Assembly: GCA_902771935.1 (NCBI GenBank)
Contig: CACXYM010000006.1
Span: 88,530 to 152,529 of the forward strand
Reading direction: 5' to 3'
Length of the DNA stretch: 64,000 nucleotides
Origin: an uncultured Bacteroidales bacterium
GTDB lineage: Bacteria; Bacteroidota; Bacteroidia; Bacteroidales; Paludibacteraceae
Shown here: in pieces, positions 51,719-59,991 of the stretch
Layout: every line of letters begins with the position of its first letter
How positions within the stretch are numbered: position 1 is the stretch's first letter
Made by a program: the position numbers and the translations under genes
The notes under the pieces: generated by a model
The model's input: only the letters and a program-made list of their open reading frames with translations
What the model was told of the DNA's origin: nothing
Database searches by the model: none

Positions 51719-54690
51719 AAAACGTACAAGGACAATTCATAACGATCGACGGAGAGCGGTTCTACGAAATCGCTAACTACGATGCGATGCAGCCGTTCTT
51801 CATCTCTTTAGCTTCCGATACCGACCTCTGGATGTATCTGGCCTCAACGGGTGGACTAACTGCCGGAAGACGCTCTCCGAATGAAGCGCTTTTCCCGTAC
51901 TATACTGACGATAAGATAACAGAGAACTACGAGACCACCGGACCACGAACCCAAATTAACGAGTGGAAACCGTTTAGCGAAAAACAACAACCGAAATATG
52001 ATATCACCCGTAAGATTGCTAAATCAACGGTAGGTAACACCATTGTTTTTTGCGAAGAGAATAACACCCTCAAGCTTAGATTTTCGTACCTCTGGACTCC
52101 GGCAGGCAAGCACGGCTGGGTAAGACGAGCTACCTTGGAGAACCTATCTGATGAAACTATCCATATTGATTTGAAAGATAGTCTGCTTAATGTCCTTCCC
52201 GCCGGCGTAGAGCGTAAGACGCAAAATGAGTTTTCAACCCTCGTAGATGGGTACAAGAAAACCGAACTCGTCGAAGGAACTTCTCTCGCACTCTTCCGAA
52301 TGGAAGCCATCCTCGTTGACCGCGCCGAACCATCCGAGTCCTTGACATGCAACACAGTCTATGCGCTCGGTTTGCCTGAAAATACGGACTACTCGCAAAC
52401 CAATTCGAAAGGTGTGCGTGGTGCTTTTATCGCTCATTCCACCTTCAACCTTCTACCTTCCGCATCTCAAACTTGGTACACTGTCCTCGACGTGAGTCAA
52501 GATGCCGTAGCGGTACATGAGTTGATGCGTTTTATCGCACAAAAAGATGCCATTCGGCAGATTGAGGAGGCAATGAAACAATCTACTGCTACACTCAAAC
52601 AGATTGTGGCTCAGAATGATGGTGTACAGCACACAGGAGACGAGGCGAACGATGCACGCCATTTTGCTAACGTGCTGTTCAATACAATGCGTGGCGGATA
52701 TTACCTAACATATCCTCCAAAATCACCCAATGAGGACCTGCCGCTTACATTTGGGCGTCGCCATGGTGACCCTTCGCGCCCATGGAACTTATTCTCTATC
52801 CGCGTGCAAGACGAGAACGGCAAACCCGTAGTGGCATATCAAGGTAACTGGCGCGATATCTTCCAGAACTGGGAAGCGCTCTCCTATTCGTATCCGTTGT
52901 TCATCAATCATATTATCGCTAAGTTCTTGAATGCAACCACTGCGGACGGTTATAACCCTTACCGCATCTCGAACGAAGGCATTGACTACGAAGTGATTGA
53001 ACCTGAGAACCCTTGGTCCAATATAGGCTATTGGGGAGATCATCAGATTATCTATCTGCTCAAACTTCTGGAACTCAGTTTTCAGCACGATCCGGATACC
53101 CTGCGCGGCTTGCTAAACGCGAGTCAGTATGCGTTCGCTAATGTCCCGTACCGACTTAAATCATACAAAGAGATAGTTGCTGACCCTAAAAATAGTATTT
53201 GGTTCGACAATGCGTTGCATCAACATATCATGGACCTTGTCCCGAAGATGGGACCCGATGCAAAGTTGGTGCTGGATGAGAACGGTAACGTTCGCCATAC
53301 AACGATGACGGATAAACTGCTCATCACGTTACTCACCAAACTATCGAACTTCATCCCTAATGCCGGCATCTGGATGAATACTTTGCGACCTGAGTGGAAC
53401 GATGCCAATAACGCCTTGGTCGGATACGGCACTTCGGTGGTCACGCTTTGTTATATGCGCCGGTACGTGGCTTTCTTGCAACAACTCATACAAACGGATA
53501 CCACTATCGCAGCGGAGACTCTGGAGTTCCTACGGGCTATCCATAAAACCCTAACTGCTAATCTCTCACCACGTCAATTCATTGACTCGGTCGGTACTGC
53601 GGGAGAATCCTATCGTACTAAAGTGTACGCGGGCTTGAGCGGCGAGACACAACTCCTGCAATTAACAGAGTTGCAAGACTTCTGTGCCGCTGCGCTGCGT
53701 AAGATAGACGAGTCTATCCGTGCCAACAAACGCGCCGATGGACTCTATGAGGCATATAACCTCATCAAATTTGAAATGACAAATGACCAATCGCAAATTA
53801 CAATTAGTCATCTCTATCAAATGCTGGAAGGTCAAGTGGCTGTTCTCTCGTCCGGTTTGCTGAGCTCAGAAGAAGCCGCTGACCTACTCGATGCTATGCG
53901 CAAGTCCGACATTTACCGACCGGACCAACGCTCTTACATGCTTTATCCCAATAGACCGCGTAAGACCTTCCTCGAACTCAATAACCTACCCGAAACGGCG
54001 AAGAACTTGCCCGTAGTGCAGAAATATTTAGGCACCATTCTCAAGCAAGATTGCGACGGAGGTATCCATTTCGATGCCAAGTACCGCAATGCCAATGACT
54101 TGCCTGCCGAACTCAAAGACCTCTATGAACAAGTCTTCAACCATCATGCCTTTACCGGACGTAGTGGTACCTTCTATAAATACGAAGGACTCGGATGTAT
54201 CTACTGGCACATGGTGTCCAAACTTCTCCTTGCCGTAGGTGAAACACTTCAACGAAGCATCGATGAACACAGCAATCCTTCCGTCATTGAGCGCCTGCGC
54301 GATCAATATAACGCCATACGCGAAGGTATCGGTTCTCATAAGTCGCCGGCGGAATATGGTGCTTTCCCCTTTGATCCGTATTCGCATACTCCCTCTATGG
54401 CAGGTGTACAGCAGCCCGGAATGACCGGACAGGTGAAAGAGGATATCATCTCGCGGTGGTTTGAATTAGGTGTTTCTGTCCATGACGGAAAGATCACCTT
54501 CGCTCCGTCAATGCTTACTGATAAGGACTTCACCAATGGTGAACTGCGATTCACCTACTGCGGAACCGAGATCATCTATAAACAATCACCAACCACCAAT
54601 CATCCATTACCAATCACTTTGTCAAAAGAACAAAGTGCCCACATCTTCGCACGAGATGGCATAATTAAACAACTAATAATTGAAATATGA
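51715..54690 (+). CDS. cytoplasmic beta-glucan oligosaccharide phosphorylase (GH94/GH161-like)
   Basis: 991 residues, no signal peptide, so cytoplasmic. N-terminal beta-sandwich part (about 1-290, DLWMYLASTGGLTAGRRSPNEALFPYYTDD in parts). The (alpha/alpha)6 part has TFGRRHGDPSRPWNLF, YQGNWRDIFQNWEALSYSYP, GYWGDHQIIYLLKLLELS and RPEWNDANNALVGYG; the Asp of the WNDANN block is in the place of the GH94 acid catalyst. TGRSGTFYKYEGLGCIYWHM would form the phosphate site. By length and by its beta-1,3-glucan neighbours I favour GH161/GH149-like activity: phosphorolysis of beta-1,3-gluco-oligosaccharides to glucose 1-phosphate. Two AATGACCAAT-type repeat stretches (53775-53810, 54582-54617) are in frame. 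Confidence 0.85.
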   Translation: MKNVQGQFITIDGERFYEIANYDAMQPFFISLASDTDLWMYLASTGGLTAGRRSPNEALFPYYTDDKITENYETTGPRTQINEWKPFSEKQQPKYDITRKIAKSTVGNTIVFCEENNTLKLRFSYLWTPAGKHGWVRRATLENLSDETIHIDLKDSLLNVLPAGVERKTQNEFSTLVDGYKKTELVEGTSLALFRMEAILVDRAEPSESLTCNTVYALGLPENTDYSQTNSKGVRGAFIAHSTFNLLPSASQTWYTVLDVSQDAVAVHELMRFIAQKDAIRQIEEAMKQSTATLKQIVAQNDGVQHTGDEANDARHFANVLFNTMRGGYYLTYPPKSPNEDLPLTFGRRHGDPSRPWNLFSIRVQDENGKPVVAYQGNWRDIFQNWEALSYSYPLFINHIIAKFLNATTADGYNPYRISNEGIDYEVIEPENPWSNIGYWGDHQIIYLLKLLELSFQHDPDTLRGLLNASQYAFANVPYRLKSYKEIVADPKNSIWFDNALHQHIMDLVPKMGPDAKLVLDENGNVRHTTMTDKLLITLLTKLSNFIPNAGIWMNTLRPEWNDANNALVGYGTSVVTLCYMRRYVAFLQQLIQTDTTIAAETLEFLRAIHKTLTANLSPRQFIDSVGTAGESYRTKVYAGLSGETQLLQLTELQDFCAAALRKIDESIRANKRADGLYEAYNLIKFEMTNDQSQITISHLYQMLEGQVAVLSSGLLSSEEAADLLDAMRKSDIYRPDQRSYMLYPNRPRKTFLELNNLPETAKNLPVVQKYLGTILKQDCDGGIHFDAKYRNANDLPAELKDLYEQVFNHHAFTGRSGTFYKYEGLGCIYWHMVSKLLLAVGETLQRSIDEHSNPSVIERLRDQYNAIREGIGSHKSPAEYGAFPFDPYSHTPSMAGVQQPGMTGQVKEDIISRWFELGVSVHDGKITFAPSMLTDKDFTNGELRFTYCGTEIIYKQSPTTNHPLPITLSKEQSAHIFARDGIIKQLIIEI

Positions 54691-56312
54691 GTAAATTATC
54701 ACTTTTCACTTTTTGCTTTCCAATGATGATTTTATTCGCGTCTTGTACGTCTAATGTAAAATCATCTCATGTCTGGTTGACCTCTGAGTCAGGAGACAAG
54801 TGCTCAGAAGTAAAACCGGTTGTCTTCCGACCTGGAACGGCGGACAATGCAATCGTAGTGGATGTGAACGACCGCCGACAGATTATCGATGGTTTTGGTG
54901 GATCGCTCACAGAGTCATCAGCTTTCGTATTGGCATGTCTTCCTAAAGACCAACGCCAGGCTATTCTGGAAGAGTTGTACGGTGAGAATGGTGCCAATTT
55001 CTCGGCTTCTCGTACGCAGATTGGTGCATCGGATTTCTCGGTGGAAGGTAAATACTCGCTCGCAGAGAAAGAGGACGATGTGGCTATGGAGTCTTTCTCT
55101 CTCGACCGTGATAAAGAAGGTTTTTCGAAAGCCAAATATCCGCAAGTCTTAGACGAAAACTATGACCTCTATCATCTTATGCTCGACGTGTGGAATATCA
55201 AGCAAGCACAGGAGGATAAGACCTATCGTATCATGGCGAATACGTGGACCGCGCCCGCGTGGATGAAAGAGAATAAGAAGTATTATGAGCGCGAGAATGG
55301 TTTCCACCGTGGTGGAGCACTCCTTCCGCAATACTACCAGGCTTATGCCGATTATTTGGCAAAGTACGTTGAAGCGTGGAAAGCCGAAGGCGTAAATATA
55401 TGGGCTGTAACACCGGTGAACGAACCAATGGGTAACGACGGCGGATGGGAGTCCATGGACTTCGCACCGGAAGTGGAAGCCGAGTTTATCGGCAAGTATC
55501 TCGGCCCAACATTTGAGAAACGCGGCTTGGGAGATGTGGCTATCTATGGTTTTGACCAAAATATTTTCGAGATGGAGCCCTATACACGAGCTATTTATGG
55601 TAGAGAGGATGCCAAGCGTTATACAACCGGTATGGCTGTTCACTGGTATGGCAGTACGCTGGATTGTTTCCCCGAAACCCTCGACCGTGTGCATGAAGCC
55701 AATCCCGACAAGACCATCTTCCACTCCGAAGGTTGTATCGATAATCTCGGTTGCGACCCGTGGGAAGGCGTCACGGAACCCATCGGATTCAAAGAGTCCG
55801 GTTGGTTCAATAACGATGCCTTCTGGTGGGATACGATTGCTACCGATTGGGCATATTCTACGCAGTGGGCTGGTGATACCCATCCTAAATATGTGGCGGT
55901 ACATCGTTATGCGCGCTATATTATCAATGGTCTGAACCATTGGTTAACCGGTTTTATCGACTGGAATATTGTGTTGGATTCAATTGGCGGACCGAACCAT
56001 GTCAATAACTTTGCTGCGGCGCCGGTGATGGTGGACTATGCGAACGATATCATCTATTTCACGCCCTATTACTACGTGCTCAAGCAGTTCAGCCGCTCGA
56101 TGCGTCCCGGAGACGTCGTCTTGGCTGTCAACAATCAACCGGCTATCAATAATCAGATTTATCTCTGCGCTGTGGAGAAACAAGATGGTTCATACGCTAT
56201 CAATATCCTCAATACCGGCAAGGAAGTTACTTTCCCGCTGCAGATTGGGGATTACGTAGCCCATATAAACGTACCGGCAAATGCCGTTGAAACAATCATT
56301 GTGAGATTATAG
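54687..56312 (+). CDS. GH30 beta-glucanase lipoprotein (probably beta-1,6)
   Basis: 541 residues starting at an ATG that overlaps the previous stop. Lipoprotein Cys in MILFASC. GH30 fold: QIIDGFGGSLTESSAFVLACLP, SRTQIGASDFSV, WTAPAWMKENKKY, acid/base Glu 246 in TPVNEPMG, nucleophile Glu 348 in FHSEGCIDN, INGLNHWLTGFIDWNIVLD, and a C-terminal beta-sandwich (about 440-541). Family members include glucosylceramidases and beta-1,6-glucanases; among beta-1,3-glucan enzymes a role in removing beta-1,6 branches is likely. Confidence 0.92.
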   Translation: MSKLSLFTFCFPMMILFASCTSNVKSSHVWLTSESGDKCSEVKPVVFRPGTADNAIVVDVNDRRQIIDGFGGSLTESSAFVLACLPKDQRQAILEELYGENGANFSASRTQIGASDFSVEGKYSLAEKEDDVAMESFSLDRDKEGFSKAKYPQVLDENYDLYHLMLDVWNIKQAQEDKTYRIMANTWTAPAWMKENKKYYERENGFHRGGALLPQYYQAYADYLAKYVEAWKAEGVNIWAVTPVNEPMGNDGGWESMDFAPEVEAEFIGKYLGPTFEKRGLGDVAIYGFDQNIFEMEPYTRAIYGREDAKRYTTGMAVHWYGSTLDCFPETLDRVHEANPDKTIFHSEGCIDNLGCDPWEGVTEPIGFKESGWFNNDAFWWDTIATDWAYSTQWAGDTHPKYVAVHRYARYIINGLNHWLTGFIDWNIVLDSIGGPNHVNNFAAAPVMVDYANDIIYFTPYYYVLKQFSRSMRPGDVVLAVNNQPAINNQIYLCAVEKQDGSYAINILNTGKEVTFPLQIGDYVAHINVPANAVETIIVRL

Positions 56313-56316
56313 CACT

Positions 56317-59300
56317 ATGCATTTTAAGTCTCTGTTTTGTACACTTTTGGCCTTAGCCATTTGTATTCTGTTAAGTGCTCAACGCGCTATACCCTTGGAT
56401 GGCGGTTCGTATGCCTCTTTTGCACCGTTTTCTGCCAGCCGAACATCCGAACATGGCGGAAGTCAGGCCTACCAGATGGAACATCGCCGCCTCTATCTGC
56501 CGGACTCCTTATTACTGCGCTTGGGTACACCCGACGGTTCGCAAAAAGGCACATTGGCTTTGCCTACCAACGATTGGTGGACCTATGCCTTGGTTAATAA
56601 GTGGACAGGCAAGATTTGGTGCTACCCGGGGTGGGTTGAGGCAAAGGACGGAGAACTGCAAATCGGATACCCAACCTATTGGGAACCTACCGGCTGCGAA
56701 ATGAAATGGGATACCCCTTTGTCCATAACTTTCACCAATACCACTACTGGCAAAAAAGCTGCTTTTACGGAAGCGTTAGTCGATGCGTGGTCGGACTTTA
56801 TGATGTCCTTTATCATGCAGGATGGCGACTCTTGGGTGCGCGTTACATGCATGCACGGCTCCCCGCTGGTGTGGCTCGAGGCGCAAGGCATCTCAATGCA
56901 AGTCAACAACCCCGATGACGCTAAATATGGGGTGTTCTCGCAAACCAACCAATTGACTGTAGCCTTGCTGACCGAAGGTTTGAATAAAGAGGCGGTTACT
57001 CCCTACGCTTTTCGTATTCCACGTAAAACGACGTTTTCCTATTCCTATGACGCAGCCACTTCTACACTCAACACCACCTTTAGTGTGGACCAACCCGTTC
57101 TCATGGGATTCTTGCCGCACCACTATTACAGCTCTGAATATTTAGGCGAACCCATGCTCCCCTTAACGCAGCCAACTTATATGACTCCGCGAGGACAGAT
57201 GCGTGTCTGGGAATGCAAGGATGTGACGTTTACATATCCCGTACATCCAATGCTACCGTTTTTCCCGGCGCCCATGGAGTGGAAAGCAGATTTCTCTCCA
57301 TCGCGCATGGCGGAACTGAATGCCGATTATGCCAAGCGCGGCTCGTTTGGCGAAGATACCTATTGGGGAGGTAAGGGACTGACGCAAATGGCGCATTATA
57401 TGACTTTTGCGCTCCAACTCGGTGATACGGCTACTTTCCGTATGGCTAAGCAGCGTCTGCGCGCGACCTTAGAGAATTGGTACACCTATACCCCTGGTGA
57501 GCAGCGGGTGTATTTCGCACGCTATCCACGATGGGGAGCATTGGTTGGCTTTGACCCCTCCTACGATTCGGATACGTTTAATGATCACCATTTTCACTAT
57601 GGCTATTTCGTCTATGCATCAGCTATTTTGTGCCTCTTAGATGATGACTTTCGTGCACAATACGGCGCAATCGCACGTGAAGTGGCGCGTGATTATGCCA
57701 ACTGGCAACGGTCTGCTGACGAACCGTGGTTCCGTACGCTGGACCCCTATTGCGGACATTCGTTCGCCGGAGGATTAGGTAATCAAGGAAACGGTAACGG
57801 ACAAGAGTCCACCTCGGAGGCTATGCAGGGTTGGGGTGGAGTATGGCTCTTAGGCGCTGCACTCCAAGACCAAGATATGCTCGAAGCCGGTATTATGGGT
57901 TATACCCTCGAATCACGGGCTACTGCAGAATATTGGTTTGACCGTAAGAGACGAAACATCGACTATACCAAATACAAACACCCCTATTGCTGCAATCTCA
58001 CAATGCAAGGTGTAGGATGGTGGACATGGTTCTCCGGTGACCCTGTCTGGATGCACTCTATCCAATGGCTACCTATCTCGCCCATTCTGACAAACTACCT
58101 CTCCGAAGACTTGGCGTTTGCAAGATGGGACTACGCGCAGATGTATGCGACGAAAGAGGTGAAAGACTACGAAGCGCCCCAAGGGGGATTGGGCGATGAG
58201 TCCGGACTGGGAAATGTCTGCTTGTCCTATCTCTCCCTCTTCGATGCCGACTCTGCTGCAAGGGTCTGGAACCGTATGGACAAGATGGGGAAAGCCTTAG
58301 CTAAGAACCCCGATACAGGTGGTATCACCTATTGGTTAACCCATTCCCATAAAGCACTCGGCGAGAAACGATTCGATATCTTTGCCAACCATCCTTTGGC
58401 TTGCGCTTATACGGATACAATAAGCTCCAAGACCATTTATGCGGTCTATAACGTCGGAGCATCTTCCTTGCCGGTTCATTTCTTCGGCGCGAAAGATACA
58501 ACAGTTTATGCGCCGCATGGCCTCACGCTTTTTGACGGTACAAAACAGCAAACCTTCACAACGATAGAAGACGACGAGGAAGAAACCCCGCAAGACCCCT
58601 TAGCTTGGGATTTGCCTTATCCGAACTTGGCGCTTCATAAACCCGTTACCGCTTCGTCCGAAGAGAACGCAGGCTGTCGGGCGATTAACCTTACCGATGG
58701 TGACCCGAAAACGCGTTGGGGCTCGGAGCATCACGATAATGAATACGTCATCGTCGATTTGCAGCAGAAGTGCTATATAGACTATATCGTTCTGCGCTGG
58801 GAAACGGCGTACGCATCGGAATACGAACTGTCCTTTAGCGACGACAATATCCTCTGGCAAGCAGCCACTTATTCCTCTTCCGGAGGCGTCGAGACAGTTA
58901 ATACCCGTACCCGTGCGCGCTATATTCGCTTAAAAGGTGTTCAGCGCGCTACATCATACGGCACATCTCTTTACGAACTCGAAGCGTATGGTAGACCGTT
59001 AACCGGCGACCCCGACAAAGTCTTTGTTATCGCCCTTTCTGCCTCCGATACGGTCATTTGTCAGGGACAGAGTACTACGCTCTATACAACCGCTTATAGT
59101 TATAGCGGAACCGTTCTCTCCACTACCTCCGAGCAACTCACTTATCCGAAGTACGGCCTCTTTACCGAGACCCGAACGCTCGAAGGACTCTCTGCTTCGC
59201 TCACGATTGTGGTGCTCGAAACAGAGCAACCTACCGCTGCCCAAGTAACGCCGAAAGAGGTCACACTTCCTCTGGGCGAAGAACAGACATTCGTAGTCTC

Positions 59301-59991
59301 TGTGCTCAATCAGTTTGGTGAACAACTGGACTTCTGCGAAACGACATACAGAGCAACACAAGTCGGAGATTTCGACTATCCGGTCGAGTGCGCTGACTTG
59401 TCAGACACAGCTATTATCCATGTGAAACCATTCTCAGATGTCAACCTCGCACTCAATAAACCCGCAACCGCTTCCGGTGCTGAGGGTGATGGAACAAAAG
59501 CACCCAAAGCCGTCGACGGAGATTTGGAGACCCGTTGGTCAAGTCGTTTCCAAGACGGCGAGTGGATCGCTGTGGACTTGGAGAAATGCTATAAACTCAC
59601 CAAAGTCAAATTATTCTGGGAGAATGCCTACGCCACCTCTTTCGATATCGAAATTAGTGACGATGGCGAGAACTATACCCCTGTTAAATCCGTTACCAAC
59701 GCCAAAGGCGGCGTGCAAGAATGGGATATCCGCGTGAACAATGAGGCGGTCAAAGCGCAGTTCGTTCGCATATCGTGTAAAACGCGTAATACCGGTTACG
59801 GCGTCTCGCTCTGGGAACTCGAAGTATATGGAGAAGGACTCTGCCAGGACATCGTAACCGACATAGAGCACAACGACGCGAGCCAATCTCTCAATCGTAA
59901 ATTTATCAAAGATGGACAATTATTCATTTCGCACAACGGTATGCTGTTTACTGTTAGTGGTTTTGTGTTCATGCGCCAAGAAGAGCGCTGA
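56317..59991 (+). CDS. GH81 endo-beta-1,3-glucanase with two F5/8C domains
   Basis: 1224 residues. Signal peptide FCTLLALAICILLSA. GH81 domain (~25-720): LALPTNDWWTYALVNKWTG, DHHFHYGYFVYASAILCLLD, DPYCGHSFAGGLGNQGNGNG, and QESTSEAMQGWGGVWLLG with the conserved Glu pair at ~497 and ~501. F5/8C (CBM32-like) domains at ~768-895 (NLALHKPVTASS) and ~1040-1180 (NLALNKPATASG), with an Ig-like linker between. The C-terminal motif (FIKDGQLFISHNGMLFTVSG) is degenerate in its last residues, and the final 80 bases also encode the signal peptide of the next protein in another frame. Confidence 0.92.
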   Translation: MHFKSLFCTLLALAICILLSAQRAIPLDGGSYASFAPFSASRTSEHGGSQAYQMEHRRLYLPDSLLLRLGTPDGSQKGTLALPTNDWWTYALVNKWTGKIWCYPGWVEAKDGELQIGYPTYWEPTGCEMKWDTPLSITFTNTTTGKKAAFTEALVDAWSDFMMSFIMQDGDSWVRVTCMHGSPLVWLEAQGISMQVNNPDDAKYGVFSQTNQLTVALLTEGLNKEAVTPYAFRIPRKTTFSYSYDAATSTLNTTFSVDQPVLMGFLPHHYYSSEYLGEPMLPLTQPTYMTPRGQMRVWECKDVTFTYPVHPMLPFFPAPMEWKADFSPSRMAELNADYAKRGSFGEDTYWGGKGLTQMAHYMTFALQLGDTATFRMAKQRLRATLENWYTYTPGEQRVYFARYPRWGALVGFDPSYDSDTFNDHHFHYGYFVYASAILCLLDDDFRAQYGAIAREVARDYANWQRSADEPWFRTLDPYCGHSFAGGLGNQGNGNGQESTSEAMQGWGGVWLLGAALQDQDMLEAGIMGYTLESRATAEYWFDRKRRNIDYTKYKHPYCCNLTMQGVGWWTWFSGDPVWMHSIQWLPISPILTNYLSEDLAFARWDYAQMYATKEVKDYEAPQGGLGDESGLGNVCLSYLSLFDADSAARVWNRMDKMGKALAKNPDTGGITYWLTHSHKALGEKRFDIFANHPLACAYTDTISSKTIYAVYNVGASSLPVHFFGAKDTTVYAPHGLTLFDGTKQQTFTTIEDDEEETPQDPLAWDLPYPNLALHKPVTASSEENAGCRAINLTDGDPKTRWGSEHHDNEYVIVDLQQKCYIDYIVLRWETAYASEYELSFSDDNILWQAATYSSSGGVETVNTRTRARYIRLKGVQRATSYGTSLYELEAYGRPLTGDPDKVFVIALSASDTVICQGQSTTLYTTAYSYSGTVLSTTSEQLTYPKYGLFTETRTLEGLSASLTIVVLETEQPTAAQVTPKEVTLPLGEEQTFVVSVLNQFGEQLDFCETTYRATQVGDFDYPVECADLSDTAIIHVKPFSDVNLALNKPATASGAEGDGTKAPKAVDGDLETRWSSRFQDGEWIAVDLEKCYKLTKVKLFWENAYATSFDIEISDDGENYTPVKSVTNAKGGVQEWDIRVNNEAVKAQFVRISCKTRNTGYGVSLWELEVYGEGLCQDIVTDIEHNDASQSLNRKFIKDGQLFISHNGMLFTVSGFVFMRQEER

